Assembly (NCBI GenBank): GCA_946807835.1
Contig: OX327705.1
Coordinates: forward strand, 19,560,501-19,624,500
DNA: 64,000 nucleotides
Direction of reading: 5' to 3'
Source: Ailanthus altissimus
Lineage: Eukaryota; Streptophyta; Magnoliopsida; Sapindales; Simaroubaceae
The notes below the pieces were generated by a model, which was not told the origin of the DNA, made no database searches, and worked only from the letters and a program-made list of their open reading frames with translations. A program made the translations under genes and the position numbers. Shown piece by piece: positions 36,163 through 48,658 of this stretch. The first letter of the stretch is position 1; each line of letters opens with the position of its first letter.

Positions 36163-38634
36163 GCTTGTGCGCTAAGCCTATACGTTGAAGAAAATGACCC
36201 ATGAAAAACAAAATCAAAGCTAGAACAGGTAGTTGTGTGCATAGGAAACAGCTTCCACCAGTTTTAAGTTAATGAATGCCTTCAAATACTGGTGTTGGTT
36301 TATGGGTTTGAATGCAAATTTCTACTTCTGAAAGCTGTAATTAAGAAAGTAAATTAGAAATTTCATTATAAGCTATAACTGTGTGTGCATGGCAAGATTA
36401 TTGTTTCTGCACTTTGCCCAGCTTAAAATGCCAATCGAGATGCTGAAAGATGTACATGAAAGCTTGATTATTGCTGATTATGATACATTAACTAGAATGA
36501 TTTCATATCTAAAGAAACAGTATCAGTGCAATAACTCAATTGTTTCTCTTTGAAATGCCTTGGAAGGCAGATGCCCTACCAATCTCTAGTTTATTATGCA
36601 ATATGTTTACTTCTGCAAATCTATCTCCCCTTCTCTCAATTGTAACACTCAACTACATATTAGACAATATAATTGTGTATTAATGATTTTAAATATGGCC
36701 AAGTTTCTCATCCAATTATTGAATACCATCTCACTTTGAAAACAAAGAAAAAAGGAAATAATTATTTAAAATGGCTAGGAGTACCACCTAGCTGTAGACA
36801 CACTGTTTTGCAGTTGAGACACGCCACCATAAAGTATGGGGACTGCGTCCACCTTAACAATTATGGTGCATTGATATTTACTTTTCTTTGGTTTTCATCC
36901 TGAATAAATGATACTAAATGCAGCAAGCACAACCATTTTAGCATTGTAGAAAACAAATTCACTCTTCCCAGGCGATTCTTACGGCACCAAAATTCACATC
37001 TACAGAGAAAAATGACCCTTCAAAGATCTGATTTCGAAGTGATCAAATATGCATGATTACCACATCATCATCATCATCATCATCCACTGTCCCAAAACCA
37101 TCAGCAAATCACAATACAAAAGCAATTGCAAACTTTATTGCAACACAGATGAAATTGGCTAATAGCATATAGCAAAAGCACATGTTATACATTAGAGCAA
37201 TTCAATTTTTTCATCTACTAAAATAAGAGCATGTTCGTACATAAACTGATATTCATCATACCACCTTTTGAAATCTGATTCTATTTGATAATTTTGCAAG
37301 TTGGTATTCTACAAAATTTACAGTTGGATTCACCAAAAAGCTACCATTTAAGCCTCTCTTCTTTCTCAGCTCCAATAATACCTGATAAAAACAATATAAT
37401 ATACTGCTCATCTCACCAATTTAATTCTGGAAAAGCAATTCTAATGGTATCTAGTACTTGACTATGCATAAATGTAATCACTCACCAAAAAATACAAATA
37501 GTCCTGAGTCAACCTGAATTATTGGACAAGAAGGTGCCAACCATCAAAGAACCGAGGCTGGCAACGTGTTAAAAAGTATTCTTTCTGAATGTCAAGATGC
37601 AGTTATATCCGTCTTACTGTATCAGTGAATGGCACAGTTAGCAAAGACTGTTCTAAGTAATTTCAAACCGTGAGGTGCAGTAGTCTAAGTTACTCCAAAA
37701 ATGGTCTCTGATGAATAAATATGTACTTGATAAAATGACCTTGTAATAAAGTGACTTCAGATGACAAATCAAAAGCCAAGTGAAGAGATCCTGGTCTAGG
37801 AAAAGAAAGTCTCTTGAATTGCTTTGATATTGGTTACAGGGTTACAGATAGAATACCCAAATCCATGATTGTATCAGTAACTGTATATCTACAGATACCA
37901 GTTATAAATAATTTGTGGTTGGTCTAATTAAATTCTTCTACGGGATTCAACTCAGCAAGAAGCACTACCAGATTGCAGTATTTGACATGAGGCATGATTG
38001 AAGGGATTTATAGTTATAGTATAGCTTTTGAGAGGAATTTTTGGAACTCAGAAGCGTACGAGTGTAGTGGTGAAGCAAGAGGGTAATAGGCAGAGGGATT
38101 AAGGCTTTGGTGGCTGTGAATGTGGATGAAACAGAATTTGCTGTTAAGAGTTCAGATGCAGAGAGAGCCATTGTTTGGATACACATTTGAATTTCAGTAG
38201 TCTTAAAGGTGTAGCAAGAGAGAGCCCTTGGTATAAGGTTGTCGTACAGGAACAAGCATATGAACATAATCCGCACAAATAATAGAACCATAGACCAGCG
38301 TAAATGAAAGTGAATCAGTTTCTATCTAGAATTTACACAATGAATATGTATCCTAAATTTCTACATCAAAAATAAAATCTAAATGTAGAAGACAATGTAA
38401 GCATACTATCTACCGAGTCTCAGCTTTATAGAAGGCCCAAATGGCTAGTAATCTTCATTTCAAAGAATTCCCAGCTTTTCTTCGAGATGCTGCACTGTAC
38501 GATCCAACTCAAATTGGGAGCTTACAGGAAAGATTGATTTCCCAGGAACAATTTCCGCTATGTATATAGAAATCCTGGTTTATAAAATCATCAGTATTTC
38601 CTTAGAAGTGTAATCTCTTTCAAAAATTGGAGGA
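36163..38634. other. Intergenic region between GDSL and presenilin loci
   Basis: Left part: GDSL promoter. Right part (from about 38,300): probable 3' untranslated region of the presenilin locus on the minus strand. The middle has no convincing gene. A (CAT)n microsatellite is at about 37,063-37,084. Open frames at 36,673-36,903 (+) and 37,965-38,291 (-) show no family features. Confidence 0.5.
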
Positions 38635-40695
38635 TCAAAACATCAATAGGTTTGTTGCTGTTCCAACCAGAAAAGGTTCCATTAACAATTGCGTCAAGAA
38701 GTAGAAAAGGACACCCAGTGTAATAGAGACAGGGAGGGCAGGCAGCGCTTGACGACACACAGACAACAAAATTAATGTGCACCCAAGTCCACAGATAATC
38801 GCAAGATAACAAGCATATACTGTCATCAAATCATACATTGCAGCCCTACCCATGAGAACACTATAGAAAACGAAGTCTCCAAGACCAAGTCTAATACCTG
38901 TATTTGAACCATCACTAGACTGCTCTCTATCATTCCCCAATTCCATCATATCAACTAGAGGTGACATCTCCTCCTCCATGACAATCTCATCCTCCCTGTT
39001 AACCATCACAATTGAATAATTAGATGATGAACCACTACCTGAGGAAAATCCTTCCCTCGAATGATTCACCAATGGCAACCTCTCAACTTCATCACCGCTC
39101 CTTTCATGTTCCATACTCCCTCAATTACCAACATTTACTGCAGTATACTCAGGATTCCTGCAATTTTCTCTTCCATCCACATTATCCCTAGACACAGCCT
39201 GCAGCTCCACTGACCCAGAATCAAAGACCCCAGCAACCAAAAGCCTCAAACCTGATCTTCGATTTCTCTCATTCTGCAAAACTGTTGGCCGTGCTTCATA
39301 CACCAAGGCAGGAAGTTCCTCATCCCGGTTTGAGGCCAACTCCACCAGGTGCCAAAACAGCAACCAAATCATATATTGCCAACGCAACCAGCAAAGACCA
39401 TGTAGTCCACTCAGGAAATTTTGTAAACCAAGCTGCCACAATGATACCCAAGCACACCATATACCCTTGCCGCAACACAATTGGTATACCACCAGAACAT
39501 ACCAATAATACACCCACAATAGTGAAGTTAAAAAGCAGTACAAAGCACGTAATTGAGTCAACAGGTACCGAAAAATGCTGAATGATTGACAAAAAGATTG
39601 AACCACCCATTGTACCTAACATGATCACAATAATACTTCCACATAAGCAATATCCAAAACTATAACAAACCAGTAATTAAGTCAACAGGGATCTTTGAAA
39701 TGCTCTTGTATCAAGTATAAAAAATTAAAACATAGCCATCAGAAGTAAAATAAAGAAGCATGATAGAACATACAACTGAGTTCATAGGCACTCAAAATTC
39801 TGAATTCTACATAAACAACAGTAAACACAAACCATTAACTCCAATCAATAAAAATAAAGAACCAAACACTGTTGCAGTTGAGAAGGAAACAAATCCCATA
39901 TTTTAATGATCATACTTGACAACAAATACAGTTCAAACACAAAACAGAGAGAGTAATGCCAGGTATGCTTGTAACTGCTTTGCTTCTACTAAATTTTTTA
40001 AACCACTGCAGTAACTAAAGTGCTCCAGTAAACATTCACTTTTACTTGACAACTAATATTTACCAACTATCCACCCAATTATACTTGACAAATATTGATT
40101 CTATTCAACTGAAAACAAAACTTTAGTCAATGAAAATCAAGAAAATAATGAACTATAACAGCTAATGAGCAAATTAGCAATAAACAAATGCTGAATTGCA
40201 AACATATACACAACACTAGAAAGCAACAAAATAACAATCAATAAGCAAATTCGCAATCAAGAAATGTTGAATTACGGAAAATACATAACACTAGAAACAC
40301 CAAAATAACAAGAAATACGCAAATGGGCAGCGAAGAAATGCTGAATCACGAAGCAAACCTAGCACGAAGAACGCCGAGAACCGCATATAATTCTTGAGGA
40401 AGTTGGTGAAGTTATAATAATAAAGGAGGACGAGGAGGAAAGTTACGAGGGCGATGAGGATAATGAAGACCAAAGCGTTGAGGAGGGCGCCCTCGAGCTT
40501 CTGGGCGGCAGAGTCATCGGGGCGTTCGAGGTAGACGAGATTCGCGGCGGTGCGGATGGGATTGGCGGGAGCGGAGAAAGGGTTAGAGGAGGAAAGAGAG
40601 TAGACTAAGAGCACCACCAGGAGCATGCAGAGAGATACTGGAGCCATCACGCCGATGATCTCGGCGCCGATGGAATCCAGGATGCTTGACTCCAT
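38635..40695 (-). pseudogene. Presenilin (PS1-like), disrupted by a frameshift and a stop
   Basis: Exon 1 (40695-40359) and exon 2 (39615-38635), joined by a 743-bp GT-AG intron, encode a plant presenilin, the nine-TM aspartyl protease core of gamma-secretase. Exon 1 has the N-terminal TM (MAPVSLCMLLVVLLV) and NPIRTAANLVYLE. Exon 2 has the TM6 catalytic aspartate (AIYDLVAVLAPGG, Asp195), then LGLGDFVFYSVL with the TM7 aspartate, and the PAL motif ALPALPVSI. Just after TM6 the frame breaks at about 39,341-39,350 and the predicted product stops after 210 residues at 39,320. Family members have about five to six residues (a PLKLL-type segment) here that are missing. A second lesion is an in-frame TGA at 39,121-39,123 in the hydrophilic loop. 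The remaining length becomes a multiple of three if 20 bases are allowed for. Either this is a recent pseudogene or the assembly is wrong at two places. Confidence 0.85.
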
Positions 40696-42230
40696 TGATT
40701 TTTTTCTTGCTGCAACTAATCTAAATGGACTTTCGTCAATTCATTTTTGGAATTCGGGAGCTATCACTACGCCTACTGGCTTCCTGTGGACGAAGAATCA
40801 ACTCATTATTCTTTGCGCTTTACACTTTACTCTTCGCTTAATGCATTTTTTTTAGTTTGTTATTATTAGTCGCATTTGTGTCAATGACTAATTAATATTA
40901 TTTACAAGTAAAAAAATATTAATTATCTAATAATATTAATTATTAATTAATGACATATTACCTGAAATTTAAATATTCTAATTATATAAAAGTAGTAATG
41001 CTAGAATTCGGAAATTTTGCTTCTATTTAAAAATTAAATAAAATTTCATTTTGTTATAAAAGTTGAAAACAGTTAGATATTTGTTTTAAAAAATGAACAA
41101 TGTGATAAAACACATATACATTAATAGTAATTATTAGATAAATTATTTAGAGATAAAAACGTGTAAAATTAAATGAAGTTAAAGAAACTAAAGATTAAGA
41201 AAATTAATTAGACAAAAAATAACAATTCAAAAAATTAAAGTTATTAAGTGAGATTTTGAACTTTAATATTTTTTTAACAACCTAATTTGATATTAGTGTG
41301 TGCAAGGGTTAAGTGGTGGATAATCTTAATTTTTAATTTGAAGGTCAATCTCCTTTTATGTAAAAGTAAGAGTAGATTTTTTTAATTTTTAATATAATAA
41401 ATTTAGTCTTTCTGAATTTAAATTTACAACCTGTGTCACAATATATTGTTGTAATTTATTTTTTAAAAAAAAACTTAATATTAGTATAAAAATAAATTTT
41501 AAATGTAATTATCATTCAATATTCATTATTTTCCAATAAAATATAATAGTAGTCTCACATGAGGGTTGAAATCAACTCTCACAATATTTCAAAAATTACT
41601 TCTATATTTAAAGTTGAGAACTATCAATCATGTGATTTTTAATATAATGATAATTACTTTCAAAGAAAATATACATTTTTGTTTATTAATATAAAATAAA
41701 TACTCTCTAAAAAAGAGTGATCCTGAATTTCAGTTCCCTTTCTCTGTATTAAAAAAAATTATTAAGTGTTTTTGTCTACATTAATATTACAATCTTTACA
41801 TAATATTACTTTTTTTAATTATTATTTAAAATATTTATTGTAAATAATGTAGCATTCATCATATCCATGATAAAATAGTTTAATAAATGTGCAAAATTCT
41901 ATAATCTATCGCTTCACACATTATTTGAGGTGAGTATGATTCTTGCCCTCTCACTAACATTAGTCTAATTTATTATTATTTTTTTTATTATTTTTCATTT
42001 TATGGTCTTTTTCAATTTCTCTTCTTCCTCCGGTGGCCTTTCTTTAACGATTTGGTCGGGAATCCTCATTGCCGTCACGCCATCATGCAAGGCTGAAGCA
42101 ATGAGGTGGGTCTCCTCGCTGTCGCGCCTCTTGACGGCTAAATAGCTCATCGTCTCCGCTATCCTACTAACACCGGTCTCTTTTAGTCTATGATTTTTTT
42201 TTTGGTAGCGCTTGCTTGAATTATGCCGAT

Positions 42231-42701
42231 TAGGAGTGGGAGAAATTTTTGTTTTTATTTTAAAATTTTAAATCAAAATAAATATTAATATTAATTCGAG
42301 ACTAGTTTAAGACAAAAAAAAAAAGTATCTGCCTCAAATAAGTCAAGTCAAATTTAAAAATTTTTCAAACTCAAAATAATTTTTTTATTATTTATAGTGC
42401 ATTTGACATACGGATAAGACTTGCGATCCCCAGCAAAATAGATCACATGAATAATAATAGAAGCAATGAGGGGATTTTCCTTTGTCTCGAAAGGATCGGA
42501 CTTTCGATAAGTACAAGAAGCCAAGTTCTCTATTCTTCATTGAGCAAGACGTGACGTCGTATCAACTCTATAAGCAGATTTGCTCATCCTAGCAAAAGCA
42601 AGAGCTGTTGTGATTTCATGGATGCAATCAAAAATCCCTTCGAAAAAAATACTCTCCTGGCTTCCCCAGGTTTACTTTTCACACAAATGTATCTCCTCAT
42701 A

Positions 42702-42736
<35 letters not shown>

Positions 42737-43020
42737 TCAAACAAAACACACAAAGAAAAAAGAAAAGAAAACACCATCTTAATACAATGAATTCTTTTAT
42801 CATTTTTGAGAGGGATTAATAGGGTCTTCCAATAGCAATTTCGTAATCGTCATTTCTGATTTTTTTAATGTAAAAAAATATTTAAAAAATTTTCAACTCA
42901 ACTTGTCCCACTCAAAAATTGATTTGATTTAAACGGGACACTTTTTGGTGTCCTGAATGAATTCAAGAATAGTTTAAAATTTTTTTAACTTGGCTTAGAA
43001 CTTGCAATTGCCCACTTTTA
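42231..43020. mobile_element. Candidate hAT-type MITE with a nested insert
   Basis: It starts TAGGAGTGGG and ends CCCACTTTTA, whose complement is TAAAAGTGGG, giving eight of ten matching terminal positions. The segment near 42,930 ('gggacactttttggtgtcctga') resembles 'gagacacatttcggtgtttcga' in the MITE at 49,533-50,028, suggesting one family. About 42,400-42,660 looks unrelated and would be a nested insertion. No 8-bp flanking duplication was found, so the ends are uncertain. Confidence 0.45.
42705..42732. repeat. (AT)14 microsatellite
   Basis: An uninterrupted alternation of A and T, about 28 bp long. Confidence 0.95.
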
Positions 43021-43797
43021 GGGTTGACATTGCGTTCCTTTGCCATTTTCTTTTTTGGTAGCCACACAACTCAAAGTTTTCGCCATACATATTGATCTAA
43101 GTAAGATTTCTGTTTGGGTCATTATCAAATTTCGATAAATTACTATTGAGTTTTGTTTTTTACCTTGCCGCTTCTTTTTTGGATTCAAACCATATCTATT
43201 TTTTCTAATCACCAAACTTCGTTATCAGCCATCTCTCGAATTTATGTATTATTGTTGTTTGCTTGAACGTTGAGTGTTTTAGTAGATTGAGGTTTGAGTT
43301 ATACTTTAATTGTGATTTAGTATAGAGATAGTTTTATAAATTTTTTTTTATATAAGAGTAGTTCTTTATGTAAAAATCCTCTTACATAAGGTAGAATTTT
43401 TCATTTATAAAGTATGATTTCTCATTTATAAGGTACGAATTTTTTTGTTTATAATATGAATAAATATTTTTAATTAGAATAAATTCCGTTTAAGATTTTG
43501 TTAAATTTCTTGTTAAAAAAATAGGTTCAAAAAAGTCACAAAATATTTATTTTATCTTTTAAAGCATTTTGATAATTGTTTAAGGTATATTAGTAGACTT
43601 ATTATATAATATAATATTATAAAATTATATTTGAATTTAAAAAAAAAATTAGAGTCCATGTGGCATCCTGATAACACACTACACTAGGGAAAAGTCGGTC
43701 TAGTCCTGGCTCAACCTCACTATTACGGGCGAGGGTCGACATTATATATGAAAACTTTGCCATAAAATCAATAATAATAGCAACAAAAATAATAATA

Positions 43798-45597
43798 ATG
43801 TCAGCTAGTGATTTACCCGACGAGCTCTGGCGGAAAATTCTGGCCACCGGCATACAAAACTCGAGCTTCACGTACAAGGATCTTTGTTGCTTTTCAATCG
43901 CCTGTAGGCGCCTCCACCGGTTGTCCGGTGAAGACTCTCTCTGGTCCCGGTTACTATCTGCCGATTTCCCTTATCATAATAATGTTTCTGATTCGTCATC
44001 ATCGCCGTCATCGGTCAAAGCCGTGTACAGAATCAGGTTTGAGAAGGACAAAGAGAGGAAATTGGCGGCACATAGAAGGGCTTTGTTGAGGAAAGAGAGT
44101 CAAGTAGCCGAGAATTTGAGGAAGATTCGAGAAATCGAGAGTAGGTTGCGAGACGAGACCGTTCAATTCAAGTCGACGGCTGACGAGTTAACGAACTTGC
44201 GCAGGGTCCGGTAATTAATTCATTCTAATATTCTTTTTAAGTTATTATTATTTTATCAGGAAAGTCTCTTAATTTAATTAATTTGACCTAAAAAAATGTA
44301 TACAATAATAAAAACTAACTATCAATGTTTGGTTGGGGATTAAAGGGTTAGTGTTTTCTGAAGCAAAATGTAAACTTTATTAAGCAATTTTTATAGAGGA
44401 AGGCTAAAAATTTCAAAAAACTCATTTATTTTTTCAAAGATGAAGGTGAAAATTGGAAGGAAAAACCAGATTGTTTATGGGTTAATGAGGAATTGAATTT
44501 TGTGGTATATTATTGCAAATAATACATTTATGTCCAAGTTTGTATGTGTGTTGTGTCCAATTTTGTATGTGTGCTTGATTAAATTTTGTAATTAATATTG
44601 GTTCATGAAGCAAAAGTCTTAATGTTGAAAAAATTATTAGCAGCTTTGACATGTATAATGGGGCAAATGTTCTTTCTAAATGTCTCGTGTTGAATATGGT
44701 GATTACTTGGCTTTACCCTGTCGTAATGGGATATATCAAAAGTGTGTAACTAGTAGGTTTAGAAGTTGTTAAAGGATTTCAATTTTATTTAATACTCTTT
44801 TTTTGGCAGTATATTTAGTAGTTCAATTCTACTTGTACTTTTTGTCTCGTAGTGATAAGATATTGGAATTGGTATTTTCAGGCAAGCCTCAGTTGCCTTG
44901 AATGTGTGGCAGCCAGAGGTCATTAGGGGTAGACAGAAACAATTAGTGGAGCAATGTGCTGTTCCTGCTGAATCCAGATTGCATGCACTTGAGATGGAAC
45001 TTAGGCTTTGCAAGCAACAGATTACAGGGTTTGAAAAAGCCTATGTAAGTGTCTATCTCCCTTGACAAGTAGTTTGTTTTAGTTTTTTGAATTTGGTAGA
45101 GGATTGTAAAATATTTCTTTGTTATTTTCCATGAAAGAAAGAGCAGAAGCAAAGACTTGACAAGGCAAAGGAAGAGTTGAATTCCATGAAATATCATCCT
45201 TTGCGAGAGTATAAGGTGACAAGTGGTGAGGATGATGAACACAACAAAAAGAGGAAGAAGTTGAAAACTAGCATTAATTGTAAGATGCTAAATTCATGTT
45301 TTTTTTTTTTTATTGAATAAAGATATCCACTGCTTGTTTCCAAAAAGTGATTAATGATATGAATAAGGTGAACTTTAAGCTTTTGGCCTTTTTTCATTAA
45401 ACCCACACATTTATATTGGTTCTAATTTTTCCAATTTTGAATCTACCATTTCTAATACTATTAGGGATGGCATGATTATTTGTTACATAAATGCAGTAAC
45501 TGGAGATGGGTTTTCTTATGGCTGTCAGAACTTGACGAAGAAGAAAAAGAAGAGGAGAAGGAACGGTGAGTCATTAGGTCTGGCAGAGGAGGAATGA
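43798..45597 (+). CDS. SKIP24: F-box protein SKIP24
   Basis: Four exons (43798-44210, 44882-45044, 45138-45279, 45497-45597) join in phase to 819 nt, or 272 aa. The N-terminus is an F-box: DLPDELWRKIL at residues 4-14, YKDLCCFSIACRRLHRLS and DSLWSRLLSADFP. It should bind an ASK/SKP1 adaptor in an SCF ubiquitin ligase. After it comes a charged coiled coil (FEKDKERKLAAHRRALLRKE, then residues near 110-137), the conserved RQASVALNVWQPEVIRGRQK at the exon 1/2 junction, and MKYHPLREYK in exon 3, all as I recall for SKIP24. The last exon encodes a basic run KKKKKRRR and an acidic LAEEE end. That tail abuts an MBD4-like pseudogene, so the native C-terminus is uncertain. The target protein is unknown. 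Confidence 0.87.
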
Positions 45598-46413
45598 AAG
45601 AAGAGGAAAACAGACCCCTCCAAATACTTTACTAACATTGAGGATGTACTTTCAAACTATGTATAACACATCTTGTGGGAACTTGAAAGAAGAAGAAATT
45701 CACAAGGTTTCTCTCAAATTAAAAAGAAAGGATGAAAGAAAGAATACAATGATGCATGTACACATTCGAAAGGTTTCGCCATACTTCAATACCTCAACAA
45801 GAAAACAAGAGGTGGATTCAAAGCCCGTACACAATTTTTGGAAACCATGTATTGAAGCACCGAAACTCTTGCCTTACTTCCACAAGGTATCTAGCAGGGA
45901 AGAAGAAATTACAGAGAATAGAGTGTGTGTGAAGATTAAGGTCAGTCTTTCTGCCTCAGAGAAGCTAGATGAGGCTTATGAAAGAAAAAGTGCAGATAAC
46001 ACATGGAAACCTCCACGCTTCAAACTTGGTCTTCTCCAGAATGGATCATGCCCATGAACATTGGAGAGTCATCGCTATTAGTATGCTTCTTAACCGAACT
46101 AGTGGTTTGCAGGTTGGAAGAGTCACATTTGACATCTTTACCCTGTGCCCGATGCAAAGGCTGCTACTGAGGTCGCTGTAGAGGAGATAGAAAAGATTAT
46201 ACAAACACTAGGTATCCATGTAACTCAGTTTTGGGGGAAAACTGGACCCATGTAACTCAGTTTTCTGGTATCAGGAAATTTGCAGCTGGTACATATGCAA
46301 TATTTTGTAGGGGGAAGGGGTATTGGCTGAGGCCCACTGATCACATGGTAAATTATTATTGGGAGTTTCTTTACAGTAGTAAAAGCTCCTTGTATGATGT
46401 TCTGTTTTTCTAG
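45598..46413 (+). pseudogene. MBD4-like DNA glycosylase fragment, decayed
   Basis: Frames on the plus strand give the plant MBD4-like (HhH-GPD) glycosylase in order: HIRKVSPYF near 45,760 and LLPYFHKVS near 45,870 (the SPYF words repeated before the catalytic domain), SASEKLDEAYERKSADNTWK near 45,950-46,010, then in other frames HAHEHWRVIAISMLLNRTSG near 46,045-46,105 and DIFTLCP, then VEEIEKIIQTLG near 46,175-46,210, NWTHVTQFSGIRKFAAGTYA and RPTDHMVNYYWEFL, in which the Asp is the expected catalytic residue. A short duplication of 'catgtaactcagtttt' lies at 46,216-46,265. At least three frameshifts or stops make it inactive. It has no introns where joined family blocks would be expected to have them, which suggests a retrocopy, but I cannot prove that. 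Confidence 0.8.
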
Positions 46414-48098
46414 ACTTTTTGATAATTAGAGTTGTTTCAGGCTCTAGCTCAATTAATAAAAATAGTTCAGTATACTCAAAGGTTTAGAGACAGCTTTGCT
46501 AACCTATCTCTAGGGTTGAATGCAATTTTGTAATGACCATCTCTCTTCTTTGGTGGTGTTGTGTAGTTTGATAGAAATTCTATCCCAGTTTACTCAAGGG
46601 TTTGTTTGCACTCCTCATGCCCCTCTACGTTCCTTTGTTTCTTATTGTGTTTTCTGAATCTGGATTCTACAGCACTAACAATCAAATCAAAGCCAGCAAT
46701 GGATCTCACCCAGTGACACTGAAAAGTTCCTTTTTTTTCTCCAAGCAGTGATGTTAGAGCCAATGATTGGCATGGGCAATTATAATAGTTTTTGTTAAGT
46801 ACTTATGTTTATGGATATGGTAATAATTTGATGTGGAGAGTTGACACAAAGAATATATACGACTGATGCCTTGTTTCACAGCCAGCTTAGAGGATTTGAT
46901 CATATGAACTTGTTGAGTATATTAAAGAGTTTTACTTGAACAAGTTCACTGATGGATAGTTTTTATGGTATTTGGTTTGAATGTTGATGCAAATTTGCTT
47001 GTGATTGGCACCAAGTAATTTTGTTAGTGACTGGTCCCCTGATTACTTCTTAACATGTATTGTCAGTTTTGGATGGATATATGGTATACATCTGGGTACT
47101 GGAATATCAAGCTTTTAGTAAAATTTATTAATTGCATCCTGTGTTCAAAAACATTGCCAAGTAGTGGAGAAAAACAAATAAACATTGCCCCAAATCAATC
47201 CCTTTGTTGGTTGAAAATCATTTAGAGATTCAAAGGGATTGTATTACGTGCATTCCTTCGCATTAATAGAGTAGGTGAAGAGTTTATTTTCTTTCTTTTC
47301 TTTTTCTTTTTTAATATGTGAAGCAGCTTTTACATAAAAGGATCATTAAATCATGGAGCAATTGCTACAGCAATGCAAAAATCTCCATTTTAACTCAAGC
47401 TAATAAATTGCAGAGCTTTCCAATCATATAAATTCCAAATAAATAGATATTTATCTGCAGGCAAGTTTGGTGATACTCACATGCAAATGCAATATTGTGA
47501 AACAAATAATTATTAGTTATTAATGAAAATGAAAAGTTAGAAAATGCATAGAGAAAGTGACACATTGGACTTGCAAGCAGTGGCATAATTTGGACCGCAC
47601 TTCTTGTTGGGTTGGTGACCTCCTAATTACTCCCTTCACCCTAAAATCTTGCAATCTTTGAATGCAATTTTTTTAGCAAAATCTTGGGCCACATCGATCC
47701 TATCGATTTGCAACACATCATCATTATAGTCTTTCCATGCTTAGTTATCAATTATAATTATAATAAAATTTAGGCTAATATGCAGCGACTGTTTTGATGT
47801 TATATAAAACGTCACTGTTAACGAAAATTAAGAGAAGTAGACTGCGGCACGTCAGCAAAAGCAATAGGTATAACCTATTAATAATAATTGGTTCAAATTA
47901 TTGTCGACAACAATAATTAATTTTTAAATCACAATTTAATGGTTAAAAAAATAGAATAATGTAAATATAGTAGTCAACTACAATAAATTATAAAAGAATG
48001 TAAAATGAATAATCAAAAAGTATATTTAAAAAAAATAAAATATTGTATGAAAGTAATAGTATGAATAGAGCAGACGAGAAAGTTGATGTAAAAAAAAT

Positions 48099-48358
48099 CG
48101 AAGAAGTTCGTGTTTATATATATAAGGGAAGTAAGACACGTGACAAGCATATTGAAGTAGTCTTTTGAAGAAAACTTATAATAACCTAAGCCTTATAACA
48201 ATTAAAGGCATAACTTAAAATTAGTGTAAAGGAAACGAAGAAGTTAGTGTTCATAGATATAAGAAAAGCGCAATACGTGACGAACATATTGAAGTAGTCT
48301 TTGAAGAAAAGCTTTAGTAGCCTGAGCCTTATAACAATTAGAGTTATAACTTAAAATC
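48099..48358. repeat. Two-copy tandem duplication (about 137 bp unit)
   Basis: The words 'cgaagaagtt.gtgtt.ata', 'cgtgac.a.catattgaagtagtctttt' and 'ccttataacaatta' occur at 48,099 and again from 48,236 in the same order. Divergence is around 15 percent by eye. The first unit contains an ACACGTGAC word. Confidence 0.85.
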
Positions 48359-48658
48359 TTAATTAAAATTAGATCAATTCTAAGTATTCATTTAACAAAT
48401 TGAATACTTTAAATGTTCTTAACATTACTTAAATAGAAAGCTAATTATTAGAAACAAAATTCTTTTCTTTTTTTGTTTAAAAAAAAATGCACTTGAATGT
48501 AAATTTTAAGTGTTTTAATATTGAAATCCAAAATTTTTGCTCCTTGGAATTTATTTCGAATTAATGTTAATTCTATCAATGTGTTGTAATTAATATGTGA
48601 ATAAAATAGTGAATTTATTAATTATTAATGTTAATTATATTTTTACGATTGAACAGTT

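Larger units (their letters stand above)
40696..43797. other. Divergent intergenic region, presenilin to SKIP24
   Basis: This is AT-rich, with the presenilin upstream region at left and the SKIP24 promoter at right. It contains a GC-richer stretch at about 42,000-42,180, a probable hAT-type non-autonomous element at 42,231-43,020 with foreign-looking DNA inside it, and an (AT)14 run. No gene was recognised. Confidence 0.5.

Noticed and set aside
36673..36903. Plus-strand frame of 76 aa
   Set aside because: No motif, no splice-compatible partner, and atypical composition for a small plant protein.
37965..38291. Minus-strand frame of 108 aa downstream of presenilin
   Set aside because: Shows no family motif and lies close to the likely 3' untranslated region.
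39285..39581. Plus-strand frame of 98 aa
   Set aside because: It is antisense to presenilin exon 2.
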